DNA of 64,000 bases from Arcanobacterium_A hippocoleae (GTDB lineage Bacteria > Actinomycetota > Actinomycetes > Actinomycetales > Actinomycetaceae). The DNA lies in contig NZ_JAVDUJ010000001.1 in assembly GCF_031456295.1 (NCBI RefSeq), positions 186,001-250,000 of the forward strand. The letters are read 5' to 3'. Of this stretch, positions 8,992 to 19,100 are shown piece after piece. Position numbers and translations under genes: made by a program. Under the pieces are notes generated by a model. That model was not told the DNA's origin, made no database searches, and saw only the letters and a list, made by a program, of their open reading frames with translations. Every line of letters starts with the position of its first letter. The first letter of the stretch is position 1.

Positions 8992-10452
8992 TTACCTCCT
9001 CTGATCAGTTGCGAAATTTGATTTCATGAAATCTGTTTGTGCTTGGGGCGCTTGTGATTTTACTGTTTTATCCGGTACAGCTTGCGCTGATTCTGCTTGC
9101 ATTTGTGGATCTGCGTAGGGTATTTGCGGCTCTAAATAATTATTTTCCAGTTCGTTGCTGCGTTCGGCAAGTTCATCACTTTCCGCACCGAAGCTCTCAT
9201 TGATCGCGTGATCAAGAATCAATTCATCATAATCTCGCCAATGCTTCGGCAGGAGATGATCGAGGAGATCATCAACGGAAACCGCTCCTACCAGTAATTT
9301 TTCATCTACTACTGGCATTGCCGTGATATTGTATGTGGCAAATATGCGGGTGATCGTGCCGATTTTTGCATCGGGTGCAAAAGGTTCCAAATCGGAATCG
9401 ATCAAGGAGCCAAGAAGTGTTGCTGGTGGCTCGCGCAAAGCACGCTGCAAGTGCACTACGCCGAGAAATCTGCCAGTAGGCGTTTCGAGAGGCGGACGGC
9501 AAACAAAAATCATCGTCGCGAGAGCGGGAGGAATATCGGATCGCCGTGCGTGTGCCAAAGCAGTTGCGACGGTAGCATCGGGTGGTAAAACGATTGGATC
9601 GGTCGTCATTAAACCGCCTGCTGAGCGGTTTTCGTATGACATCAATCGCCGCACATCTTCAGCTTCATCCGGCTCCATCCGGTTCAACAAAATTTCAGCT
9701 TGTGTTTTGGGAAGTGTCGCAATCAAATCGGCAGCGTCATCAGGCTGCATTACATCGAGTACGTCAGCTGCGCGCTCAACGTCAAGACTTCCCATGATTG
9801 TGACGCGATCTTCTTCACCAAGCTCCTCGATAATATCTGCAAGACGTTCATCACCAAGTGCATTTGCCACGGAAATAATTCGTTCATCAGGTAGATCTCG
9901 GAGTAAATCAGCCACATCTGGCGCCTTCATTCCTTCAAGTTGGGCAAGAATCGAACTTGCCCCTTGGCTGGCTAATTTTGAATTAAACCCAGTGACCTCG
10001 TGAAATTCCACAACGCGTGTATTGCCTGCGTCTTCAGATCCTTTGTCCATGCGTACATAGAGTTGGGTCAGCCGCCATTCCCGGCTGCGGGTCAGCTCCA
10101 TCGCGACGTCTTCAAGCAAAGCCGTGCCAGAGCCGTCTTTGAACTCAACGATTCGATCAAACATTTCATTTACAACGAGAGTTTCTGCATCACGTTGGGA
10201 AAATCTCCGGATATTGAGTACTCCATTAGTAATTACCTGGCCATTAGCAATCGTTGTGACACGTGTTAAAGGTAGGAAGACACGCCTTTTTCCGACAACT
10301 TCCACAACTAAGCCAACGGCCAGTGGGGCACCTTTTAATCGAAAAACAACTACCACGTCCTTTACTGAACCGACGCGATCGCCGAGTGGATCAAATACGT
10401 CAGTGCCAGCCAGGCGCCCGATAAAGACGCGTCGATTCATTTGAATCGTCAT
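8992..10452 (-). CDS. MgtE N-terminal/CBS-domain protein lacking the transport domain
   Basis: This 486-residue soluble protein has an N-terminal PRC-barrel-like part (RLAGTDVFDPLGDRVGSVKDVVVV). An MgtE_N superhelix follows (LRDLPDERIISVANALGDERLADIIEEL onwards, about 185-280), then paired CBS domains (about 285-400, GGLMTTDPIVLPPDATV). It has no membrane helices and ends in a polar Q-rich tail, so it is the magnesium-sensing half of MgtE without the channel. ATG at 10452 overlaps the pepP stop (ATGA), which fixes the start. It probably senses Mg2+ or nucleotides; the partner is unknown, with DUF1003 as the obvious candidate. Confidence 0.88.
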   Translation of the reverse strand: MTIQMNRRVFIGRLAGTDVFDPLGDRVGSVKDVVVVFRLKGAPLAVGLVVEVVGKRRVFLPLTRVTTIANGQVITNGVLNIRRFSQRDAETLVVNEMFDRIVEFKDGSGTALLEDVAMELTRSREWRLTQLYVRMDKGSEDAGNTRVVEFHEVTGFNSKLASQGASSILAQLEGMKAPDVADLLRDLPDERIISVANALGDERLADIIEELGEEDRVTIMGSLDVERAADVLDVMQPDDAADLIATLPKTQAEILLNRMEPDEAEDVRRLMSYENRSAGGLMTTDPIVLPPDATVATALAHARRSDIPPALATMIFVCRPPLETPTGRFLGVVHLQRALREPPATLLGSLIDSDLEPFAPDAKIGTITRIFATYNITAMPVVDEKLLVGAVSVDDLLDHLLPKHWRDYDELILDHAINESFGAESDELAERSNELENNYLEPQIPYADPQMQAESAQAVPDKTVKSQAPQAQTDFMKSNFATDQRR

Positions 10453-12020
10453 AGATTTTCCTTTGCCTGCTCGATCCATGCTTCCACAGCTTCAACAGTG
10501 CGTGGAATATCTTCAGAAAGGCGAATTGCGCCTGTTTCAGTAACTAGGATATCGTCTTCAATTCTTACTCCGATGCCACGAAACCGCTCTGGTACTTTCA
10601 GATCGTCAGCACGGAAATACAGCCCTGGCTCGATAGTGAAAATCATTCCTGGTTCGAGCTGTGCCAAATCGTAGAGTTCACGCTTTGCTTGGGCGCAATC
10701 GTGCACATCTAAGCCGAGATGATGCGAGGTGCCGTGAGGCATCCAACGACGATGATATTGTGCTTCCGGGTGAAGTGACTCTGCAGCGGTGCAGGGTAAG
10801 ATCCCCCAATTTTCAAGATGTTTTGCAATCACTTCCATTGCTGCAGCATGGATCTCACAGAAGCGCACACCTGATTCATTCGCCTTTGTAAGAGCTGCTT
10901 CACAAGCTTCTAATACGGCTTCGTAAATTTCGCGCTGGGTATCGGTAAATTTTCCGTTTACCGGTAGTGTGCGGGTGATATCAGCAGTGTAGAGCGAGTC
11001 TACTTCCGCACCAGCATCCACCAGAATCAGATCACCTTCACGGACAGGGCCGTCATTTCCGATCCAATGTAGTGTATTAGCATGATTTCCAGATGCTGCG
11101 ATCGTTTCGTAACCGAGGCCATTGCCTTCTTCACGGGCTTTTGCCCCAAAAGCTCCTTCGACCACGCGTTCTCCGCGCCAATGCCCGATTGCGCGCGGCA
11201 AATTGCGCAGAATTTCGGTGAAACCTGCGTGAGTGATATTCACAGCCTTTTGCATCTCGGCAATTTCATAAGCATCTTTTATCAAACGCAATTCTGAGGC
11301 AGCTTCAGAAAGCTGGAAGTCGGCTTCAGCAGCGCCTTCTAAGATGCCATTTTGGGAACGGATTTCAGTTACTAAAGCATCGATTTTTGGATCAACATTT
11401 GCGATTGTACGCAGTTGAGTTTGCCTAGCGCCAAGATCTTTTGCCAATGCATCACGCAATCCGTCAATATGCGCAACTTTTAATCCGGTGAGTGTGCTCA
11501 TTTCAGCAGCAGAGAGACGAGCACCCACCCAAAACTCGCCGTGACGGGAATTTGCCCAAAATTCTTCAGATGTGCGCGAAGCACGAGGATGGAAATAAAG
11601 TGTGGCTGTATGTGTGGGAGCGTCGTTGCTGCCGTCAGTATTTGGAATCGGATCTAGTACAAGTACACTTCCTGGTTCGTCTTCTTGCCCGAGACCGCTA
11701 AGATGCGCAAAAGCCGAATGGGCGCGAAACCGGTAATCGGTATCATTGGAACGTACCTGCAAATCGCCAGCTGGGAAAACAAGCCGCTCGCCGATGAATT
11801 GACGCCCGAGTTTCGCGTGGCGGGCAGGAAGAAAATCGGCTACTTCGCTGCGTTGCGGACCATTCGGGCGTTCACCCCAATCTTCCCCAATATACTTCCG
11901 GAAAGCAGTATTCCCTGGTCTTTTTGTGCGATTATGGGCACGCTTTTCGACTTCGTTTGCCAGTTTTTCTGCAGTGTTGGCTGGCAAATTCTGTGTCTCT
12001 TCATTTTTCGATTCGCTCAT
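10449..12020 (-). CDS. pepP: Aminopeptidase P family protein (M24B metallopeptidase)
   Basis: This 523-residue Xaa-Pro aminopeptidase has a creatinase N-domain (about 55-205) followed by the pita-bread fold. Dinuclear metal ligands are visible: Asp in LVDAGAE, Asp in TADITRT, His in GTSHHLGLDVHD, Glu in TIEPGLYF and Glu in VRIEDDILVT. It removes N-terminal residues preceding proline. It is first in the pepP, MgtE_N/CBS and DUF1003 minus-strand operon, overlapping the next gene by 4 bp. It is divergent from the PHP gene, with about 210 bp of shared upstream DNA. Confidence 0.95.
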   Translation of the reverse strand: MSESKNEETQNLPANTAEKLANEVEKRAHNRTKRPGNTAFRKYIGEDWGERPNGPQRSEVADFLPARHAKLGRQFIGERLVFPAGDLQVRSNDTDYRFRAHSAFAHLSGLGQEDEPGSVLVLDPIPNTDGSNDAPTHTATLYFHPRASRTSEEFWANSRHGEFWVGARLSAAEMSTLTGLKVAHIDGLRDALAKDLGARQTQLRTIANVDPKIDALVTEIRSQNGILEGAAEADFQLSEAASELRLIKDAYEIAEMQKAVNITHAGFTEILRNLPRAIGHWRGERVVEGAFGAKAREEGNGLGYETIAASGNHANTLHWIGNDGPVREGDLILVDAGAEVDSLYTADITRTLPVNGKFTDTQREIYEAVLEACEAALTKANESGVRFCEIHAAAMEVIAKHLENWGILPCTAAESLHPEAQYHRRWMPHGTSHHLGLDVHDCAQAKRELYDLAQLEPGMIFTIEPGLYFRADDLKVPERFRGIGVRIEDDILVTETGAIRLSEDIPRTVEAVEAWIEQAKENL

Positions 12021-12230
12021 GTCTTCTATTATTCCACTCTTTTTAGTGCAATGAAGTTATGTTTTGCTGTGAGTAAAGGGGATGGACTTAATTATGCGGT
12101 GAGATATTGCGATATCATAAATCCTCATGTGGCGTTAGTCTACTGAAAAGTAGTCAGGCAGACGGCGGATCATCTCGAATTGCGGTAAATTAGTGAATTA
12201 TGCTCATCGTCATTTTGTTCGGAGTTGCTC

Positions 12231-13097
12231 ATGCGTATTGATCTACACACTCACTCAAATGTGTCTGATGGCACCGACTCTCCAAACGAACTCGTGAAAA
12301 AAGCGAAAGCTGCTGGTTTGGATGTACTCGGACTTACCGACCATGACACTATCGGTGGATGGAATGCGGCTGTGAAAGCTGCAAAACAGGAGCAGATCTG
12401 CCTCGTGCGTGGAATGGAAACAACTACCAATTATGATGGCGTGATCGTACATTTATTAGCGTATTTATTTGACCCGAATCATCCGAAGCTGCAAGAACAC
12501 TTCCTGAGAATGCGCAGCGGGCGCCGCGATCGTGTGCAAGAAATGGCTTGCCGGTTAGCTGCAGACTATCCCATTAGTGTCGAGCGTATTTTGGCTAGTG
12601 CAGGAGCAGAAGGTACACTTGGGCGTCCGCATCTGGCTGATGAACTGGTACGGATCGGGGTAATCGCGAATCGTTCGCAGGCATTTGCCGAGATCATTAA
12701 ACCTGGATCGAAATATTATGTGCGCAATGAATCTCCAAATTTGCTTGATTTTGTGGGCTGGATCCGAGAAGCAGGTGGAAAATCCGTTATTGCGCATCCA
12801 AAGGCGCCAGCTCGCGGAAAGATACTAAGTGATGCAGGAATTCGCGAAAGTGCGGCTGCCGGATTATTTGGGATCGAAATCGCCCATCGTGATAATGCCG
12901 ATAGCGAACGAGCAGGGCTGAAGCGGCTAGCTGATGAGCTTGGGTTAGCAGAATTTGGTTCAAGCGACTATCATGGCGCGGGGAAGCCAAATAGGATCGG
13001 CGAGAATACCACATGCGAAGATGTTTACCGAGAATTGATTCGCGACGTATACCTGCCAGTTATTTCAGCGTGTGAAGAAGGAACGAATGGGATTTGA
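12231..13097 (+). CDS. PHP-domain phosphoesterase/exonuclease (TrpH/YciV-like)
   Basis: This 288-residue PHP protein has the metal-binding motifs DLHTHSNVSDG (about 3-13) and GLTDHDT (about 36-42). An interior HPKAP histidine and GSSDYHG near the C-terminus complete the active site. The start ATG at 12231 follows GGAG at a suitable distance; the upstream TTG frame adds only two residues. Homologues are 3',5'-nucleotide phosphatases or 5'-3' RNA exonucleases (RNase AM). Its end overlaps marC by 11 bp, so the two are probably co-translated. Confidence 0.9.
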   Translation: MRIDLHTHSNVSDGTDSPNELVKKAKAAGLDVLGLTDHDTIGGWNAAVKAAKQEQICLVRGMETTTNYDGVIVHLLAYLFDPNHPKLQEHFLRMRSGRRDRVQEMACRLAADYPISVERILASAGAEGTLGRPHLADELVRIGVIANRSQAFAEIIKPGSKYYVRNESPNLLDFVGWIREAGGKSVIAHPKAPARGKILSDAGIRESAAAGLFGIEIAHRDNADSERAGLKRLADELGLAEFGSSDYHGAGKPNRIGENTTCEDVYRELIRDVYLPVISACEEGTNGI

Positions 13098-13704
13098 TTT
13101 AGCACTTTTTGGTTCGGCATTTGCAACGATGATTGTGATTGTCGATCCTTTTGGAAATCTTCCCATTTTTATGTCGCTGACGGCGCGCACTTCGGAAAAG
13201 CAAAGACGGCGTACTGCTTTCGTCGCGAATATGATTGCACTGATTTTGCTGCTCATATTCGGATTTTTTGGGGCGCAAATGTTTAGTGCGCTTGATATCA
13301 GCATCCAGGCGCTGCAAATCTCGGGTGGCTTATTGTTATTGATTGTTTCGCTGCAATTATTGACGGGCGAAGAGTCAGATCCAGGAGCAGAAACTGGCTC
13401 AATCAATGCTGCATTTGTGCCTCTCGGCACGCCATTAATCGCAGGGCCTGGCGGGATCGTAGCTTTTATGCTATTAATTGGGCGCGCGCAAGGATCAGTA
13501 TTAAGTCTGGCTACCGTGACGTTAGCGCTAGTTTTGGTGATCTTTATTTCCTGGGCAACGATGTATTTTGCTACTCCGATCATGAAAGCACTCGGCGATT
13601 CCGGGGTAATGCTTTTAACTAGACTCTCAGGCATGTTGCTTGCTGCGATCGCAGTGCAGCTGATGATCGAAGGCGTGATCGGAGTGGTTAAAAATTTCTT
13701 TTAA
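13087..13704 (+). CDS. MarC-family integral membrane protein
   Basis: This 205-residue protein has about six membrane segments, beginning DLALFGSAFATMIVIVDPFGNLPIF. VDPFGNLPIF and PLGTPLIAGPGG are the two MarC signatures. The ATG at 13087 follows AAGGAA; an in-frame GTG at 13072 is possible. It overlaps the end of the PHP gene. Despite the historic name, the family has no proven role in antibiotic resistance. Confidence 0.9.
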   Translation: MGFDLALFGSAFATMIVIVDPFGNLPIFMSLTARTSEKQRRRTAFVANMIALILLLIFGFFGAQMFSALDISIQALQISGGLLLLIVSLQLLTGEESDPGAETGSINAAFVPLGTPLIAGPGGIVAFMLLIGRAQGSVLSLATVTLALVLVIFISWATMYFATPIMKALGDSGVMLLTRLSGMLLAAIAVQLMIEGVIGVVKNFF

Positions 13705-13760
13705 GGATATAGATCTTTTGATCTGCAATCTTTTTGAAAGTAAAGCATCCGATAACTGAA

Positions 13761-13795
13761 ATTGTGGCTGCGCAATTTATTTGCACAACCACAAT
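13761..13795. terminator. Bidirectional terminator between convergent genes
   Basis: ATTGTGGCTGCGCAA (13761-13775) pairs with TTGCACAACCACAAT (13781-13795) over a 5-base loop with wobble pairs only. It lies between convergent marC and the DEAD-box gene. Confidence 0.75.
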
Positions 13796-13815
13796 ATTGA
13801 GCCAGTTAGGGCGCA

Positions 13816-15414
13816 TTAATCTTTGCTGATGTCAGTTCTGATACGACGGCGGTTGCGTGGTTTACGACCGTGTTTTTCTCCAGTGCTGTTTGTACTCGGT
13901 GAGTTATTTGGAGTAGCTTCTGCAGCAGAGTTTTTATGGATTCGTTTGCGTGTACGATTACGTTTCCGCGCGGTTCCTGCAGATTTGTCTATATCTTTTC
14001 TGCTGCGGTTTTCGCTGTTTTTGTGTGTGCCACGCCCAGTTTCGCCCAGATCTTCAACAGCTTCCGCCGTCAGTCCTGCACGTACACGTTGATTATAGGG
14101 AAGTTTTCCAGTTACATCATTTGGGATATTGAGATCGGAATAGAGATGCTCTGAGGTGTGGTACGTCTCAACAGGAGTGGGGAAGTTGAGATTCAAGGCC
14201 TTATTTATCATCGCCCATCGCGGGGTGTCTTCCCAGTCTACGAAGGTGATCGCGGTGCCATTATGACCTGCTCTACCAGTGCGTCCGATCCTGTGCAAAT
14301 ATGTTTTTTCATCTTCTGGGCATTGATAATTTACTACATGCGTAACGTTATCGATGTCAATTCCTCGTGCAGCTACATCAGTGGCTACGAGGATATCGAT
14401 TTTTCCTTTGCGGAATGCGCGTAATGCACGTTCACGAGCGCCTTGCCCCAAATTTCCATGTAAAGCGCCAGCGGCAAATCCGCGTGTTTCAAGCTCATCT
14501 GTAAGCTGGCCAGCCTGACGCTTTGTTTTGGTAAAAATAATCGTCAATCCACGGTTGCGAGCCTGCAGGATCCGTGAGATCACTTCGGGCTTATTCATTT
14601 CATGGCAACGATAAATTACTTGTTGTACTGTCTGTACGGTAGAAGACGAATCGTTTGGATCTTGCGCACGAATATGGGTGGGATGGTTCATATAACGCCG
14701 TGCCATTGCGATAACAGCGCCGGGCATGGTGGCAGAGAAAAGCATTGTGTGCCGATTCGGAGAGGTGGCTGAGAGGATCGTTTCGACGTCTTCAAGGAAT
14801 CCAAGATCAAGCATTTCGTCAGCTTCATCTAGTACCACCGTCTGCACATGCGATAAATCTAAGGAACCGTTTTTCTGCAAATCGATCAGACGTCCAGGAG
14901 TGCCGACAACGATTTCAACGCCGCGTTTGAGTTCTGCTTGCTGTGGTTCGTAAGCAATCCCGCCGTAGACTTCCATGATTCGCAAAGAAAGATGCTTTGC
15001 GGCAGCTCTTAAATCACCAGCAACCTGCTTTGCAAGCTCACGGGTGGGGAGCACGATCAGACCTTGTGGTGCGCCAGGGCGAGCCAAGTCATTGAAAGCA
15101 GGATTTGCGGGCGCGATAATGTTTTCGAGCATCGGCAGACCGAAACCGAAGGTTTTACCGGTACCAGTTTTCGCCTGACCGATAATATCTGCGCGCTTTA
15201 GCGCAATCGGTAAAGTGAGAGCCTGGATCGGAAAAGGGTGGGTGATGCCTTGGGCTGCTAAAGCTTCGACGATTGGAGCAGAAAGTCCGAAGTCTGCGAA
15301 GCTTTTTTGTGCGGAACCAAGTTCGGCAGCTGCACCTGTGATATCGGCTGCTGGCGGTGTTGGATTCGGAGCTTTTGCCTGTGCGGAATCTACGATTCCA
15401 GATATTTTCGTCAT
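13816..15414 (-). CDS. DEAD-box ATP-dependent RNA helicase (RhlE/CsdA-like)
   Basis: This 532-residue protein carries all core motifs: the Q motif (FADFGLSAPIVEAL...GITHPFPIQ), AKTGTGKT, PTRELAKQ, VLDEADEMLDLG, SATMP, and HRIGRTGRAG. A basic, Arg/Lys-rich low-complexity tail of about 100 residues probably contacts RNA. It unwinds RNA duplexes, typically in ribosome assembly, cold adaptation or decay. It faces away from DUF3107, which lies about 55 bp upstream on the same strand; this matches the rhlE and Rv3208A neighbourhood of M. tuberculosis. Confidence 0.95.
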   Translation of the reverse strand: MTKISGIVDSAQAKAPNPTPPAADITGAAAELGSAQKSFADFGLSAPIVEALAAQGITHPFPIQALTLPIALKRADIIGQAKTGTGKTFGFGLPMLENIIAPANPAFNDLARPGAPQGLIVLPTRELAKQVAGDLRAAAKHLSLRIMEVYGGIAYEPQQAELKRGVEIVVGTPGRLIDLQKNGSLDLSHVQTVVLDEADEMLDLGFLEDVETILSATSPNRHTMLFSATMPGAVIAMARRYMNHPTHIRAQDPNDSSSTVQTVQQVIYRCHEMNKPEVISRILQARNRGLTIIFTKTKRQAGQLTDELETRGFAAGALHGNLGQGARERALRAFRKGKIDILVATDVAARGIDIDNVTHVVNYQCPEDEKTYLHRIGRTGRAGHNGTAITFVDWEDTPRWAMINKALNLNFPTPVETYHTSEHLYSDLNIPNDVTGKLPYNQRVRAGLTAEAVEDLGETGRGTHKNSENRSRKDIDKSAGTARKRNRTRKRIHKNSAAEATPNNSPSTNSTGEKHGRKPRNRRRIRTDISKD

Positions 15415-15468
15415 TATTTATTTTCTTAGTAGTATTTTGCTGGTTTTTAAGTGTGAGACGTGCTTGTT

Positions 15469-15693
15469 TTAGATAAAGCCAAAACCTACACGGCGTTGTT
15501 CTTCTTTTGCGACACGGATATAGCCGATAGCAGCGCCGGGAATAATGGTGGTGGAACCGTCAGCGCCGGTAATTTCTAAATATTTCGAGCTAGCTAGGGT
15601 ATCGGAAATTTTTGCTTTTAATTCTTCGTAGTTAAGTTCTGTTTCGATCGTGAGTGGTGCGGCTGCGTCACGAATTCCAATTGTGAGTTCCAT
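15469..15693 (-). CDS. DUF3107 small conserved actinobacterial protein
   Basis: This 74-residue protein begins MELTIGIRDAAAPLTIE and contains GADGSTTIIPGAAIGYIRV and a RRVGFGF end, the pattern of the actinobacterial DUF3107 family (Rv3208A/TB9.4-like). The ATG at 15693 has AAGGA just upstream in the transcript sense. The frame stays open further upstream, but that part has no family resemblance. Function is unknown. It is upstream of, and probably co-transcribed with, the DEAD-box helicase. Confidence 0.88.
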   Translation of the reverse strand: MELTIGIRDAAAPLTIETELNYEELKAKISDTLASSKYLEITGADGSTTIIPGAAIGYIRVAKEEQRRVGFGFI

Positions 15694-16164
15694 TTTTTCC
15701 TTCCGTCTTACATCTTGGCTGTTGCTGATCCGCGTTGTACAAGAAATTTGTTGCTCAAGAACGGGATGAGCATTCTGCTGACACTGAAAGATGCAAACTA
15801 AAGGGATTTTCGGTAGCCGATGATCTGCTATAGCTTGCAAGCTTTCACTTTTCCTGTGGCTAGTATAGCTGGTTTGTAAGGCATGGAGTATCGTAGCTGG
15901 CTGATATCGCTTGGAGAGGAAGCGGGAGCAGAAAAGAAAATTCATCCGGAATGCTGATTTGCTACCGTTAATTTTCTTTTTTTGGTGTATTTACCTGCGG
16001 TTTTTCTGATTTTATGGAAAAGGCAAGGTAAATTTCGATGAGGGGTACTTTATAGTTAAAAGCAGGTAAAGCAATCGGTGATTTGGTGTGATGATCAACT
16101 TTACTGATTTGTAGTGAATTGTATCGGAAGAATTTAGTAACGGATCGAGAGTGAGGGGAGTGTA
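15694..16164. other. Divergent intergenic region upstream of DUF3107 and adnA
   Basis: About 470 bp separate two divergent genes. I see no supported ORF. It should carry promoters for both directions, but no clean consensus -35/-10 pair stands out. GAGGGGAG just before 16165 is the adnA ribosome site. Confidence 0.5.
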
Positions 16165-19100
16165 ATGGCGGAGTTTTGGCTAGATGAATCACAAAAGGCA
16201 GTTTTGAGTCGGTACTCAAAAAGAGGTGCTTTGAGTGTATTTGGAGCTCCAGGCAGCGGCAAAAGCTATACTGTGCGCGCCCTTGTCACGGATTCACTGA
16301 CAGTTGATCCACAATCAAAAATTGTGGTTTTGACTACGAACCGGCGTTCAGCATCTGAATTACGAAACCAACTTTCATTGGATTTAGGAGGATTACCGCA
16401 AAACGTGGAGGTGCGGTCTTTAGCTGCTTTTGCGTATGCGATAGTGGCACGTTTTGCGCAGTTTTCCAATCGGCGAAGTCCGGAATTGATTACTGGTCCA
16501 GATCAGGATGCGATTTTGAAAGAGGCCTTTGATATTGCATTTTCTGGATTACCAAGCAAGTTAGATCTAAGCCGTAGCGGGATTCCAAATATCTCGGCTG
16601 AGATTGCTTCCTTACCTGCATTTCGAGCAGATTTTCGGGATTTTATTACGCGTGCTGCCGAACTGCAATTAACTAGTTCCGAATTGAGTAGCTTAGCTGA
16701 GAAACACGAGATCCCAATTTGGGAGTTAGGAGCGCAGCTACTTGATACTTATGAGAATATGCTTGCTTCTGCTGCGGGAGTTACACACGCTCACCCCGAT
16801 CGGGTAGATCATGCCCGGCTAATTTCGTTGGCTACGCGAGATTTACAAATTTGGCGCAATGAGATTCGCAAGGATGGACGAAATATCATTGCAAAGCAGA
16901 TGCCGCATTGGAATCTGGTGATAGTAGATGATGTGCAAAATGCTCCTTTATCGATTTTAGAGTTGCTCCGTCAATTACAGAAAGACGGGGCGAAAATCGT
17001 AACTTTTGGCGATCCAGATACAGCAATTGAAGGTTATCGTGGGGGGATTGCATATCTGCCATTGCTTTTCACCCGTTCGCCACAGGAAAAAGGGCTGGGA
17101 GCAGAGCGGGTGACGCTGGAAAAAAGTTATCGGATAAACGATGAAATTGCGCGGGTAGCTTCCCAGATCCAAGCGGCAATACATACTGCCGGGGGCGGGA
17201 CTCATCGCCAGGCGATACAAGATGCGGTTGCTGTTTCAGCAAAGTCCGATAATAATGTAAATGCATTGGCATATACTTTCGTGACCGAACGAGCACAAAT
17301 TGCGTATATCGCTAATGAGTTCAAACGCTTGCATCTTGAGCAAGGGGTGAAATATCGCGATATGGCGGTAATTACCCGTTCTGCTGCTGAACATGCCAGA
17401 TTACGGCGATTATTTGGAGAATTTCAGGTAAATGTAGCACCTGAAATAGCTACTTTGCCATTACGGGAAGCGCCTTTAGTGCGTGATTTGATTCAACTCA
17501 TTGCACTCGGAATTGAATATGAATCAGAGCAAATATCGGTAAGCATTGATGAAGTGCTTACCGGCAGGTTATTTAGCTATCCAGATTCGCGGATTCGGCG
17601 GATCATCCGTGAATTGCATGGCTGGGAATTACATCAAGCTGGTATGCGTACCGGAAGAGAAATCCTGAACGATATTACGCTGCATCCTGATAATGAAATT
17701 TATGCAAAAATACCTGAACTGGAAAAGATTGCGCAGATTCTGAACATTATCAAGCAATCAAATGAACGAGGCGAGAGCGCGCAAAGGATCCTCTGGAGCA
17801 TTTGGGAGCAACTGGATTTAGCACAAGAGTTGCAAGCCCAAGCATTGAGTAGTTCAGAAAACGCGAGTAGCGCAAATGATGAATTAGATGCAGTAATGCA
17901 GTTGTTTCGATTCGTACAGCGAATTTCTGAGCGTGAAGCGGAAACTACTACTTTGGCACGGTTGCTTACATTGCTTGAAGTACAAGATCTGCCTGAGGAT
18001 TCAATTGCGAAATCAGGTGATAATCTCGATCAGATCGCTTTGACCACTGCCGTATCAACAGTCGCCAAAACGTGGAAATATGTGGCTGTTGTGAATATTA
18101 ATGACGGCAATTGGCCAAATTTGAAGCTACGTAACCCGCTCACACGTGTACCAGAGTTGAGCTCGCTCGTGATTCACTCCTTGATCGCTGGAGAAACAGT
18201 AAAAGCGCGTACATTGCTTAGTGAGGTAGTCGATGATGAACTGCGGATGTTGCTGATGGCAGTTACTCGTGCATCAGAAAAGCTGTATTTATCTGCCGTA
18301 GATTCAAACGAGAGTAACCCATCTGCCTTCTTCAGTTTGCTTACAACAAGCTCAGAAGTGGATGCGGATACTGTAGAAGTATTAGAGGAAAAAAAAGAAA
18401 AGAATTTAGCAGCTAAATTTACTGGGAAGATCCCGGTGCAACACATCACTGCAGAGATCAGAGCGATCCAATATGAAAATGAATTGGGAAGTTTAAGGCA
18501 GGTGGTGCGATATGGTTCATTACAAATGCAAGAAGAAGCGAAGCAGTTGATTGCGTCCTTACAGATCAGAAAGAATTCTGTACTTGGAGAAAAGAATAAT
18601 TCTTTGGATTGGGTCGATGAATTATCGCTTACTTCAGAATTCCAGATCCCCGGAAAAGCTGTTGTGAATCCATCAAAAGTAGAGACGTATCTGAAATGCC
18701 CATTGCATGGATTCTTGCAACAAATTGGAGCAAGAGCCGATGATGAATCAGCAATGCATTTAGAAACAGGATCACTGATTCACGCTATTTGTGAGAAATT
18801 TCCAAATGGTGGCATATCCGAGATGATTGAAATGCTAGATGAAATCTGGAGCGAATACTTCCCAGATCTGGCAGCGCAAAAGTATGCAGATAAACGGTCA
18901 GCTATGATTGAAATGTTGAAACGATATGATGAATACGCAAAACAACACATTGATGCATTGAAATATGTGGAAGTGCCTGCAAAATATATTGGAAATGATT
19001 TCGATGTATACGCACGGATCGACCGGATCGAATCAAGTCTCAGTTCTCCAGAGCACGCAAAAATCATCGATTTTAAGACTTCAAAATTTATCCCATCTGC

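Noticed and set aside
9323..10003. Plus-strand 226-residue ORF
   Set aside because: Antisense to the MgtE_N/CBS gene; Ser/Arg-rich shadow content.
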